Shown in pieces: positions 1-9,280 of a stretch of 30,009 nucleotides of DNA. The DNA comes from Pyropia haitanensis (lineage: Eukaryota > Rhodophyta > Bangiophyceae > Bangiales > Bangiaceae). The translations under genes were made by a program, and so were the position numbers. The notes below the pieces were generated by a model that saw only the letters and a program-made list of their open reading frames with translations, did not search any database and had not been told where the DNA came from. The stretch is from assembly GCA_008729055.1 (NCBI GenBank), contig SDUX01000160.1:1-30009 (forward strand), in the 5' to 3' direction. Within the stretch, counting starts at the first letter, position 1. Every line of letters starts with the position of its first letter.

Positions 1-227
1 CTGCCCTCGGCTCCAGCACCGGACTCCGTGGGTGGAGTCGGATTCCCCCCTGGTGCCGGCGCTCGTGTTGCGTCTTTGCGCAGCTGATTGCCGAGGTGCG
101 GGCGTACGTACGCGAGCCGCTGGTAACCGTCCGCTGGACGCGTCTCGTTGGGGACATCGACTGCCATCGCTCCGACGTGGCTGTCATATGTTCCTGCACA
201 CCGCAGACTTTCTTGCTTTGCCGGCGT

Positions 228-266
<39 letters not shown>
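228..266 (+). repeat. poly-G homopolymer, 39 bases
   Basis: An uninterrupted run of 39 G, followed by one C and four more G. It sits in GC-rich sequence with no convincing gene. Runs this long can form stacked G-quadruplexes and are also a classic place for length errors in assemblies. The Gly-rich or Pro-rich peptides read across it in several frames are not taken as genes. Confidence 0.95.
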
Positions 267-833
267 CGGGGCCAGCCCACACCGCCCGCGGCCGCCGCCC
301 CGCTGTCGCGTCCCGCATGCACCTCGTCGTCGCGCCGTTGTCGTGGTGATGTTTATCGTGCGGGCAGCTGCGGAGCCCACTGAGCACTGCAGCGGCCGAC
401 GCCCAGACGCAGCAACAGGCACCGCGCCGCACAGGCACAGCCGCAGCACACCGCAGCCGCAGCACAGCACGCCCGCATGCGGCCTGGACAGCGACCCGCA
501 CGGGCAGCCAGCGGCGGCGGCGGCGGCCAGCGGCGGCCGCACGCGGACAGCTTTGCCGGCTTGCAGGGCCTTTCACGACGGACACGCGCGCGCGGACTTG
601 TTGACGAGCGTGTCGTATGACGCTGGGATGGGCCGATCCGTCCATTGTCGTTGGCTCTCCGCTGTATCGAGGGCAACCGACTTTCCAGGTCACCAGCGGT
701 GTCTCCCTACTCGGTTCGCAGCCTGCCTGTCGTTTGCTCACAGCGTCTGCGCGCAAGTTGTACGGTCGTCGGACTGACCTTAGTCGGACGGCGTTGTGGT
801 CACCGTCACTCTTCGTTAAAGAAGTTTCGAGTC

Positions 834-1388
834 ATGTCGGCCGTGGGCGCCGCCACGAGCGCGAGTACCGGCCATGTCTGTCGTTGGGACTTTGCACGCG
901 TGGGCCAAGCTGCAGGCGACCACAGCTGCCGAGCTCGGGCTGGACGCCCTACCTTGATGGCGCCAACCACTGCACATTTGTGTGTGCCAGGAAGGCATTT
1001 TGCTCCTTTGCGACTTTTTGTGGCGCACCCGCCAACTCGTCCACGCACACGTGGTGGCGAAACCGTCAAGCGAACATCTGTCGGCCTCCAACCCGCCGGG
1101 AATGGGGATCGACCAGGAGAAAAGGCGACGAAAAACGACGCGAACGGAGCTTTGGAAAGCAGCGCGTCGCCATACTTTCATCGCCCGGGGGGGGGTGGAT
1201 GCGGCCGGTCGTCGCAGCACTCTAGCTCGTCTGGCGCCTCCGTCATGGCGCAATGTGAGGGAAACCTCCGGCTACTCGCCTTTGGGCAGGACGGCGGGGA
1301 TGAACGATACGAACACGACGCGACAACGAAGATGCGCGACAGACTTCTTTGGACTATAGTGAGGGTCCTTGTTCTGCCGAGGGAATGA
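834..1388 (+). CDS. possible hypothetical protein (weak)
   Basis: An open frame of 184 residues from the ATG at 834 to the TGA at 1386-1388. The frame is also open upstream to 645 but without another ATG. I recognise no domain. The composition is mixed (Arg, Gly, Ser and His rich) with an ordinary-looking C-terminal stretch. Overlapping frames of similar length exist on both strands, as expected at this GC content, so this may be chance or one exon of a spliced gene whose next exon follows the pyrimidine tract near 1550-1683. Confidence 0.25.
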   Translation: MSAVGAATSASTGHVCRWDFARVGQAAGDHSCRARAGRPTLMAPTTAHLCVPGRHFAPLRLFVAHPPTRPRTRGGETVKRTSVGLQPAGNGDRPGEKATKNDANGALESSASPYFHRPGGGGCGRSSQHSSSSGASVMAQCEGNLRLLAFGQDGGDERYEHDATTKMRDRLLWTIVRVLVLPRE

Positions 1389-2002
1389 GGAGGAGGAGAA
1401 GGAGGAGGTGGTGGAGGATGGACGGGCGGATAACCACGACGAGAGACGCCCAAGCCGGCGGACAACTGCCGCGTGGTGTCGTCAGGACACTCCACTGCCA
1501 CCATCACGACAGAGACGACTCTTCCTTGGCATCAACGGTCAACTTTGAGCGTTCTCTCACCTCCTTCCTCTCTCCTCTCCTCCTCCTCTCGTCCCTCTCC
1601 TCCTCCCCCTCCCCTCCTCTCTTCCTCCTACCTCCCCCTGCATCATCATCACGGACCCACTCCCCTCCCCCTATCCCCCCACAGAAACAGCCCGCATCCC
1701 CCCCGTCCCTTGCGTCCGCCCTTTCTTCCCTGTCGAAGAAGGACCCGTCGCAACGACGTTGCACTGGGCGGCAGCCTGCCGTCGTCGCAGCGTCTTCGCT
1801 TCCGACGCCGCTGGGAGGATGCGCCGGCCAGTCAGCCACCGGTGCCACCGGGCGACGGACGTCGCACGTGATCGACGACGACTATACAGACGTGGACGAG
1901 GACAAAGACGACCACCCTGTCGCGGCGGCGGCGGCGGCAACGGCCGGTGTGGTTACGACGGCAGAGGGATTGACAGGGCAGCGCTCGCCGCCGCCCAAAT
2001 GA
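1385..2002 (+). CDS. possible hypothetical Ser/Pro-rich protein or exon (weak)
   Basis: An open frame of 205 residues from the ATG at 1385. The first part runs through a CT-rich tract (about 1550-1680) that gives only Ser/Pro/Leu low complexity. That part looks more like an intron 3' end, because it finishes in a run of C followed by CACAG at 1679-1683. After it, the frame reads a more natural, Ser/Ala-rich stretch with an acidic cluster (Asp-Asp-Asp-Tyr-Thr-Asp-Val-Asp-Glu-Asp) near 1875-1910. A true exon may therefore start at about 1684. No known domain is seen and the gene structure is unresolved. Confidence 0.25.
   Translation: MRRRRRRRWWRMDGRITTTRDAQAGGQLPRGVVRTLHCHHHDRDDSSLASTVNFERSLTSFLSPLLLLSSLSSSPSPPLFLLPPPASSSRTHSPPPIPPQKQPASPPSLASALSSLSKKDPSQRRCTGRQPAVVAASSLPTPLGGCAGQSATGATGRRTSHVIDDDYTDVDEDKDDHPVAAAAAATAGVVTTAEGLTGQRSPPPK
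1550..1683 (+). other. pyrimidine tract ending in CACAG; candidate intron 3' end
   Basis: About 130 bases of nearly pure C and T lead to a run of C and then CACAG, which fits a polypyrimidine tract plus 3' splice site on the plus strand. A possible donor (GTGAGG) lies at 1361-1366. It could equally be a promoter-type CT tract. Transcript data would be needed to choose. Confidence 0.3.
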
Positions 2003-2059
2003 CGTCGGACGCGCTCGAACGGGGCACAAGAGCGGCGTTGGCCGTCTGGGCGCACGCAG

Positions 2060-3025
2060 ATGGGGCCCCACACTGGCCGTGCGCGTGGTGCTGCGCCCAG
2101 TCGCGCACATCGCAGCCGGCTGAGCGGCACGGTCCGGCGTCGTGCTTTATCCGGACGTGCATGGTGTGCGTGCGGCCGTCCTCGTACAAGTACGTGGAAA
2201 GTCGTCACCTCTGTCGCCGCAGATTGCCTGCGGCGGCTGCGGTGGAGCGCTCGCCCTCTACCGCGGCGGCGGCGGCGGCGGTGGCGGCCGGCCACATGCG
2301 GGGTGTCTTCCCGAGTGTGCAAGACTCAGCCTCCGCCGTGGAGTCGCGACCGACGTGGACACGGGGATGGCGGCTTTGACACCCGTTGCCATGCGTGCTT
2401 TCTGCCTCGCACAATCCGCTCTGTTGACGGTATGGCTTTGGACTCGCACCCGCTGGGCCGATTCGGGCCGGCCCGATGCCCGTGGGTGTTTGTTATCAAG
2501 GTGGCGCTGCTGCAGGTGGCCATGGCGCGTTCCTTCATGTCCCCTGACAAGCGTGAGTTTGCTCCCGCCCTCGCGCACGCTTGTGCGGTCACGTGGGCAA
2601 CCCAGTCTGACAGCAGTCATGACGGTTGCCAGGCTGTTGCGTCTGCCGTCAGTGAGCGCAACATCCCACGTCGATTGCTCGACTGGGGACCCGCGGACCG
2701 ACCGTCGGCTGTTGACAAGGTGGCGAAATGGCTGAGCGGCGGCACTCGCTTGCCGAATGTGGTGCTGTTTGCCCCCATCTTGGCGCGCGGCGTTTGGACT
2801 CTCCTTTTAATACTCTGTGCGTGCGTTACCGCGCCGCGGCGCCCGGGCGTAGTTGTCTGTGCTGTCGTATACAATTTTTCGGGGGGTTTGCAACGCACTC
2901 AAACAAAAAAGGGCATTTGTTGTACACTTGTATGCGATGAGGCGCGCAGGGGCTCTCCCTCTGGTGAGATTCACCCACATACTGGCTCCGCGCGAGCCCA
3001 TTGTCTCGCATTTCATCAAATTTGA
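2060..3025 (+). CDS. possible hypothetical protein (weak)
   Basis: An open frame of 321 residues beginning at an ATG. The N-terminal third is Arg/Ser/Ala rich. The middle part (about 2440-2810) looks more like folded protein, with mixed hydrophobic and charged residues and no low complexity, and includes a hydrophobic stretch near 2755-2825 that could be a membrane segment. I recognise no family. A second frame (about 1759-2379) overlaps its start, so the real gene may be spliced from pieces of both. Confidence 0.25.
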   Translation: MGPHTGRARGAAPSRAHRSRLSGTVRRRALSGRAWCACGRPRTSTWKVVTSVAADCLRRLRWSARPLPRRRRRRWRPATCGVSSRVCKTQPPPWSRDRRGHGDGGFDTRCHACFLPRTIRSVDGMALDSHPLGRFGPARCPWVFVIKVALLQVAMARSFMSPDKREFAPALAHACAVTWATQSDSSHDGCQAVASAVSERNIPRRLLDWGPADRPSAVDKVAKWLSGGTRLPNVVLFAPILARGVWTLLLILCACVTAPRRPGVVVCAVVYNFSGGLQRTQTKKGICCTLVCDEARRGSPSGEIHPHTGSARAHCLAFHQI

Positions 3026-3195
3026 GTACTGAAATGTCTATCGCGATTATGCATTCACAAATCGACAGATTGGCGCGTAACTTTCCATGTGAATTCGCAC
3101 GACTGCAAACTGTGGCGGGCGTTGTGTCCATGCTGCCGTCCTGCACTGCGTCACTACAAGCATGCGTGCAGACCACGACTTGCCCCGTGCGATTG

Positions 3196-3226
3196 CTGAT
3201 GCTGCTGCTGCTGCTGCTGCTGCTGG
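3196..3226 (+). repeat. (CTG)n microsatellite
   Basis: About nine CTG/CTG-like triplets in a row. They lie in a small open frame (ATG 3034 to stop 3477, 147 residues) where they encode poly-Leu. The hydrophobic run may be a by-product of the repeat, so the small frame is not called as a gene. Confidence 0.9.
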
Positions 3227-3337
3227 TGTCACTCCAAGGGCGTATTCGCTCTAGACCGAAAGTATCAGACGGCCAGGCGTCGTGTTCAAACGGGTGTCGC
3301 GCTCGAAAATTGTCTCGGTTGTGGCGCCTCATTTTGC

Positions 3338-3361
3338 CACGCGCCGTTTTAACGGCGCGTG
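3338..3361. repeat. near-perfect inverted repeat, 11-bp arms
   Basis: Arms CACGCGCCGTT and AACGGCGCGTG pair without mismatch around a two-base TT centre. It is too tight for a relaxed RNA hairpin loop, so it reads best as a dyad for a DNA-binding protein or a cruciform. Pairing was checked base by base; function is unknown. Confidence 0.85.
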
Positions 3362-3479
3362 ATCGCCAGGTGTGCCGGCATGGATGGTGCAGGAGCATCA
3401 AGCGCGGTTGTGGCACGGGCGAGGGAGAGTCAAAGGGCGGTTGTGTAGCACGGGCAAGAGTGTGGCATGGTCATTAACG

Positions 3480-4070
3480 AGTCCCGCATTTGGAACGGTG
3501 AAATCGAAAAATCGGGTTGATGAGCGTGATTTGTCAATCGATTTCGCAAATCATCGACAATGAAATGTGAATCACGTCATCGAGATCTTGATGGACGATC
3601 ATCCGACGTTTATCGTGTCTGAATTTCAATCGTAATCACATCTGGTCGCAAAAGAATCCCATCACGTGGGGGCGGCGGGGCGGGGTGGAGACACAATCGG
3701 GCAGATCATCCATGCCGTGGGAGCATGCAAAGGGTGCCCCTCCTCCCCCCCCTCCCTCCCCCCCGCCCCCCCCCCTCCCCCATCCCCCTGTCGCGGGCCA
3801 GTTTTCGTATTCGTATCACAAGGGACCGGCCTCGATGCACACGCGTCTCGCCACCGTTCCCGCCCCGCGTTGCAAGACAAGGGCGTGTGCCGACTCCAAT
3901 CGCCTCGAGCGCGTCTGCTACACAGGCTGCAACGAGAACCTCGGGCGTGGCACCAAGGGCCAGTGGAACGCTCAGGTTGGCATCGTTTGCACCTCGGGAC
4001 CACGACTGGTTTGTGCTGCGGGATATCTGACAAGGACAGCGTGACCCTCTGTGGGACATTCTACCAGGGT
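3480..4070. other. intergenic stretch, no convincing gene
   Basis: The first 180 bases are AT-richer than the surroundings and full of stops. From about 3735 to 3790 there is a C/T-rich tract. Short reading frames exist on both strands but none has natural composition or recognisable motifs. The palindrome arrays begin just after it. Confidence 0.6.
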
Positions 4071-4074
4071 CCAG

Positions 4075-4092
4075 TTCCGTAGTACTACGGAA
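4075..4092. repeat. 18-bp palindrome TTCCGTAGTACTACGGAA (left flank, copy 1)
   Basis: A perfect dyad, extended by one more pair on each side (4074-4093). A second copy starts at 4216, 141 bp further on, close to the 139-bp spacing of the right-hand array. The motif has an AGTACT centre and two symmetric CpG steps. Confidence 0.95.
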
Positions 4093-4215
4093 CCGGTGGA
4101 AACAATTACCATCTACAAGCGACATTCAAGTACGGGATGCTGTCCTCCAATTTGTAATTGAGATCCACGTGGATCTGCCGGTTTCGGTTGTCTGGCACAC
4201 GTGTATCACTCGACC

Positions 4216-4233
4216 GGTCCGTAGTACTACGGA
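4216..4233. repeat. imperfect copy of the 18-bp palindrome (left flank, copy 2)
   Basis: The inner 16 bases (4218-4233) match the palindrome; the left outer base is changed. It lies 141 bp after the first copy and just before the 71-bp minisatellite. Confidence 0.9.
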
Positions 4234-4289
4234 ATCCACATGGGCCTGACGGCATGTGTGGTCGAGCCCTCACTTCACCAAAAGATGCG

Positions 4290-4745
4290 GGCGCATCTGC
4301 GGTATTGCACATAGTCCAAATACGCTTGGGATCTTGCAGAGTGCGACGTCCATGAGGAACGCCGCGTCTCTGGTGTTGCACATAGTCCTCATACGCTTGG
4401 CTGCTCGCAGAGGGGAACAGCCATAAGGGACGCCGCCTCTGCGGTGTTGCACATAGTCCTTTTACGCTTGGCTCCTTGCAGAGGGGGACGGCCAAGAGGG
4501 ACACCTCGTCTGCAGTGTTGCACATAGTCCTCACCCGCTTGGCGCCGTCCAGAGTGCGACTGCTTTGAGGAACGCCGCCTCGGCGGTGTTGCACATAGTC
4601 GTTGTACGCTGGGCTCACTCCAGAGTGCGACGGCCATGAGGAACGCCGCCTCTACGGTGTTGCACATAGTCCTCAAACGCTGAGCTCTCTCCAGAGTGCG
4701 ACTGCCATGACGGACGCCGCGTCTGCAGATTGCGACGGCCATGAG
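4290..4745. repeat. 71-bp tandem minisatellite, about 6.4 copies
   Basis: The landmark TTGCACATAGTC (first copy has a slightly changed lead-in) starts at 4305, 4376, 4447, 4518, 4589 and 4660, exactly 71 bases apart each time. A degenerate further unit runs to about 4745. Copies differ by scattered substitutions without length change. A lone related unit lies at about 4895-4982, with the same CTT-ACCAAAA lead-in as the first copy. The open frames across it come from the repeat and show no protein features. Confidence 0.95.
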
Positions 4746-4894
4746 GCACGTCCCCGCCTTGTTGGCCAGCTACAAGCCATCACAGGCGGCATTTTTATTC
4801 TTCTTCCGTTTCTTTCCTCATTGTCAGGCATTGGTCTGGGATGCGCCACCTCTCTGGGGCTGCGCGCACCGCCGTGTGGACGCACGCACACTCA

Positions 4895-4982
4895 CTTGAC
4901 CAAAACAGACGCGGGCGCGTCTGCGGTGTTGCACACAGTACTGGTAGTAGGCTTGGCCTACTCCAGACTGCGACGGCCACGA
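4895..4982. repeat. isolated diverged copy of the 71-bp repeat unit
   Basis: It shares with 4271-4350 the lead-in, the GCGGGCGC-TCTGCGGT segment, the TTGCACA-AGT core and the CAGA-TGCGACG-CCA-GAGG tail. It is separated from the main array by about 150 bases of unrelated sequence and directly precedes the 161-bp repeat. Confidence 0.8.
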
Positions 4983-4991
4983 GGGGCCCAG

Positions 4992-5400
4992 TCCCACGTG
5001 TCGGACTGTGTGCGGATCGACACGTGTTGACCCGGGCGCTTCCGTAGTACTACGGAAGCGAGTGTGATCCGACGGATTCCGTAGTACTACGGAAGCGGGG
5101 GCCCAGTGTCTTCCATTGGCTCACGTGTCAACACGTGTATTGGATGGCCCCACCCCACGTGTCAAAATGTGTGCGGATGGACACGTGTAGACCCGCGCGC
5201 TTCCGTAGTACTACGGAAGCGAGTGTGATCCGACGGATTCCGTAGTACTACGGAAGCGGGGGGCCAGAGTCCCCGATTGGGCCACGTGGCTACACGTGTA
5301 TTCGATGGCCCCACCCCACGTGTCGGACTCAGTGCGGACCAACACGTGTTGGTATCCGCGCTTCCGTAGTACTACGGACCTGGCCAGACGATCTCGGCCA
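4992..5400. repeat. 161-bp tandem repeat with paired palindromes and CACGTG motifs, about 2.5 copies
   Basis: Palindrome copies (18-bp starts) lie at 5040, 5077, 5201, 5238 and 5362. The first, third and fifth are each 161 bases apart, and within a unit the two copies are 37 bases apart. The copy at 5040 extends to a perfect 24-bp dyad (5037-5060). The last copy (5362) has lost the outer right base. Between the pairs lie several CACGTG-containing ACACGTGT-type dyads, so each unit holds two kinds of symmetric site. The repeat ends about 370 bases upstream of the first ATG of gene 1, where promoter-proximal binding sites would be expected. Confidence 0.92.
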
Positions 5401-5772
5401 ATCATCTTCCATTGCACGAGCTGAGAAGTTGTTTCTCCAACTTCCCTGTCCACGACTCTCTCCGCTGGTCACGATTGCAGACTTGAAAAGTGGTCCCGCG
5501 CGAGTGCCCAGGTGCACCCTTGAAGAGTGTCAGCATCGTGACCATTTAATTTACGGGCCGTCTTCCTCCGTGTCGACGTCCACCCCTTTCCCACGCGGTT
5601 TTTCTTTGATCCCTCGCTTCCTCTTGCTCCCCACCCCCCCCTATCTACGTGGAACTGTTGGGCTGACCCCTGTGCACCCTCTGTCCGCCTCCCCGCGCGG
5701 CGGGGAGGCTGTGAGCGTGCGTGAGGGCCGGTAGAGTGGTTTTTTTGTGGTGTGTTTGGTCATCTCGTCGTG
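5400..5772 (+). promoter_or_regulatory. presumed promoter and 5' leader of gene 1
   Basis: This lies between the palindrome repeat and the first ATG of gene 1. It holds an AT-rich CATTTAATTTA patch at 5543-5553 and a strongly pyrimidine-rich stretch at about 5575-5645. The AT patch resembles the TATTTAA upstream of gene 2. No transcription start can be fixed from sequence alone. Confidence 0.35.
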
Positions 5773-8700
5773 ATGGCTCGTTCTGACCGTTCCCCTGCTC
5801 GCGGGCGGGGTGCGCAGCGTGGGAGGGCGGAGGCTGACCGTCGTGGCGACGATGGGAGTGGCCGGGAGAGTTCTGGGGAGCGTGGTCAGGGGGGGGACGT
5901 GGGGAAAATCGTCGTCGTCGTGGGGCGTCTTCTTCGCGTGCCGACGCGGACCGTGGCGTTCGGGGCCGTCGTCGAGGCCTTCGCAGCGTTGCGGGTCGCT
6001 CTGACGTCGGCGGTGGCGCGTCTGGCGGGTCTGGTGCGGCGCTTCGTGCGGCGGACGCTGTCGGTCGTCGTCGTGGGCGTGGGACCGGGCTTCGCGGTAC
6101 CGGTCGACCGCGCGGGGCCGGCGATCGCGCCGTTTCGCCGTCGGCGGGCGTCGCCTCGCCGTCTGGGGCCGGTGGTGCGGGTCGCGCTTCTCTGTCGACA
6201 TCCCGCCGAGCGGACGGTGCCCGCCGCCAGTCCCGTGACGGCGGCGCTTCTTCCCCGTCTGGCGGTGGGTCTGGCGCGGGCGCGGCCACCGGCGGGGACG
6301 CCGGCGGGGGGTCGGATCGCTCAGAGGGGCGTGGCGGTTCCCCCCCCCGCCGTGATCGCCGGGCTCGGACCCCTGATGGCGACTCGGGGGCGGCCGCGTC
6401 GCCCAGTGGGGCTTTGGGGGGCTCGTCGCGGGGGAGCCCTGCTCCCCGGCGCACCCCGCGGGACGGCGGCGCAGTCGGCGGTTCTGGGGGGGCGGCTTTG
6501 CCAAGTGTGGCCGCGGCGGCGGCACTGGGGCGTGACGGTCGCCGGGAGGGGGGTTCTCGTCCGACTTCCCGCCGAGGGAGCCCCGCGCGGTCCCCGGCTG
6601 GCGGTTCCGGGTCGGCGGCCGCGCCCCGTGGGGCCCCTGGGGGTGCGGCTGCGGGGAGCCTCGGCTCTGAGGGCGCCCCGCTGGACGGTGGCGCGGTCGG
6701 CCGTCCTGAGGAGCCCGCCTCTCCCAGGGGGGCCGCGGGAGGTGCCTCTCGGGGGAGCCATGGTCGTGGCCGCTCCCCTCGTGATGGCGGGTCATCCCCT
6801 GTGCCTGCTGGCGCGGCGGGCGCGGGCCCGGCCGCGGGCGCCGCCGTGGCTGGTGGGGTGCGCCGCCCGGACGGGGAGCCCGCGCCCACTCCCGACCGAG
6901 TCAACCCTGCGGGGTCACCGGCGGTTGAGTCTCGGGAGGCGGCGGTGGAGCCGCCCAGTGGGGTCTCTGGCGATGCTGCCCGGGGGGGCCAAGAGTCCCG
7001 GCGTCCCTTGGGGGACGACGGCGCATCCGCTGTGGCTGCTGGCGCCGCCGCCGTCGCGGGCCCGGCCGCCAGCGGCGCCGCGGGAGGGGACGTGCGCCGG
7101 GACGGTGGTGCTGGTGAGGTTCCCGGCCCAGTCGTCGACCGGGACGCCGGGCGCTCTGCGGGCGACGACGGCGCAGGTGGTGGTCGGCGTGGCGGCGGAC
7201 CTGGCGTTGGCGCGGCTCCTGGCGTCCCACCGACGGGGTCAGCGTGTGGCCCAGGCGCTTCCCGCCCCTCTTTTCCCCCGGTCGACCGTTCTCCGTCGCC
7301 TGCAGCTGCGCCTGCGCTGGCCGCACCGCCCCCCGCCGCACCTTCTGGGGGCTCGCTCGAGGGGCCATCAGCTCGTGGGCGTCCTGCGGGTCGCCCGACG
7401 TTGCTGCTGCCGCCACGGCCAAGGTCTTTGCCGGGTGGCGCCGCGGCCTCCAGCAGTATCGCTGGGGGTGGTGGTGGTGGTGGCAGCCCAACGGTCGGTG
7501 GCGGCTCTGCGACGTCTGGATTCTTGCCTCCTTTGCCGCTCGTCTTCCACAACCTAGTGTACGGAAGGGGTGCACGCGCAGGCAGCCGTGGCAGCCGTGG
7601 CGTCGAGTCGCCGCCAGCAGCTCAAGGCCGACCCATGCGTGGAACGGGGCGTGGGGGTGATCTCGGTGCGGGCGCGGAGGAAGGCGCCCCGGCCACTGGG
7701 CGGCAAGGTGGACCCGCTGATGCCGGCACGTCAGCCGCCGACGTGCCGCCTGCGCCTGGCGCTGACGCTGTCAACGTTGGTGGTGCGGACCGCGGCGGTG
7801 CTTCCTCGAGTCGGGCTGGCGACGCCCAACAGCGGGCCTCACGGGTCTTCCCCATTCCCGCCAAGGAAGCCTACAGCGACTTGATGTCTTCTTCCCCCGA
7901 GAAGGACGACGACGGTCCTGGCAGTGCTGCTGCTCGCACTGAGGCGGGCGCCGGCAACGCAGGGGGTGACAGCCCGGCGGCAGCGGTGCCGCCGCCGCCG
8001 CCGCCAGTGGCAGACTCGGCTGCAGTCGGTGGCGCACAAGGCGGCGGCGGCGCCGCTGTGGTCGTGACGCCTGGCGGCGAGGGACCCGCACCGCCGCGGC
8101 CGCCGGCTGACGTCCCTCCCAGTCGTCTTGCTTCGGGCCTTGCGCAGGTGGCGCTGTACGACCGATTGAACGTTCGGGCAGCAGTCGACCCTGCTGCGCC
8201 TAGCCGCGGAGCGCCACTCGAAGAGATTGTGGCTCTGGCGGCCGTTCCCCCTGGACCCGCTGAGCAGCGCCCAAGGTATGCGTCTCCCAGTCCCAGCAGC
8301 AGCGCGCCATCGGGCAGTGCACGGAGCGTTTCTGCTGATGCTGAGGAGGCTGAAAAGAACACGTCCAAGGATGCAGCTGCAGCAGCAGGCGAGGCGAGTG
8401 GCGGCGGACAAGGCGGTGGCGGCAGTCGACATGAGGACGCACCTGCAGACGACGAGGACGACACCGCCGCCAACCGGCCTGCCGCCTCTGGCGACGCACG
8501 GCGGGACAAGGATGCGGAGGACGACGACGACGACGAGGAGCAGCCTGAGCGGCGTCGTCGGCGTCCTTCCAGCGAGCGGCGTGAGCGACGCGCGCCCCCT
8601 CCTCGGTTGTCGCTGTCGGACGGGTACGTGACCAAGCAAAAGTTGGTGGCGTTGGACAAGGTTCGACTGTTGGACCGGACTGTCCGTATGACGCAGCCGT

Positions 8701-9280
8701 CGGTGGTGCAAAACTACCTCAAGGTATTTCGCGACTCGTCGTACCAGTGGGCGTCCGGCTCCATCCGCGTCACAAGGGACTGGAGGAAGCCTACCGACAA
8801 GGAGGCGTACGTCTTGGTGGACGGCTCCCATCGCTTTGGTGGGCTGCTGGAGCTCCGCAAGGAGCGCCACGCCAACTCCAACGACCGCGAGTACTTTGCC
8901 GTCGTCAGTCGTCGTGATCATCGGTTCCTGACGGGCTCGGAGGTGTTGGCGCTGGGTTACGCCGCCAACGACATCCTTGTCCCGACCAAGCCCATGACGC
9001 AGGCGGACCACCTCCAGTGGGCCATGAGCTTTGTCTACACGCGCGACCAGGAGGTGCCTGCCGACCAGAGGCTTCGCCACGGCGTCACCAAGATTGTCGA
9101 CCTTGTCGCCTATGCCAAGTCCCGCGGCGTCGTTGTGACCAACCAGTCTGGCAAGGCGCTCGGCGATGACTCGCTGCGACGGGCGCTCAACTTGGGCTTG
9201 CTCGCCCTCCACCAGCCGTCGTCTGTGGCCTACATTGCGCACTGTTTGTCGCAGATGGCCAACGCGGCGGCCGCTGGCTC
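5773..9280 (+). CDS. gene 1, 5' part: large low-complexity protein with ParB-like domain (split by retrotransposon)
   Basis: The coding frame is open from about 5838 to the retrotransposon at 9281. From about 5838 to 8580 it encodes Gly/Ser/Ala/Pro/Arg-rich, probably disordered sequence with acidic clusters near 8450-8545. A compact domain follows (about 8600-9280). It has a DGSHR motif at 8820-8834 preceded by a hydrophobic strand, then a strand ending in AVVS, then a helical part with an Ala-Ala-Asn near 8958-8970. This layout matches ParB/sulfiredoxin-like domains (the -DGxHR- turn and the later Asn); the assignment is inferred by motif only. The start is unclear. The ATG at 5773 is in another frame and would need one extra base in the eight-G run at 5889-5896 (or an intron) to join. 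The first ATG in the main frame is at 7635. The domain continues after the element at 16651. Confidence 0.7.
9276..9280. repeat. target-site duplication, left copy (GGCTC)
   Basis: GGCTC immediately before the left LTR is repeated immediately after the right LTR. A 5-bp duplication is usual for Ty3/gypsy integrases. Confidence 0.97.

Noticed and set aside
32..777. Frames with poly-Gly or poly-Pro across the G run.
   Set aside because: Open in several frames on both strands and dependent on a homopolymer of uncertain length.
5645..7552. Long minus-strand open frames opposite the 5' half of gene 1 (up to 635 codons).
   Set aside because: They are Pro/Arg/Ala low complexity caused by high GC and few stop codons; the plus-strand frame continues into recognisable domains and they do not.
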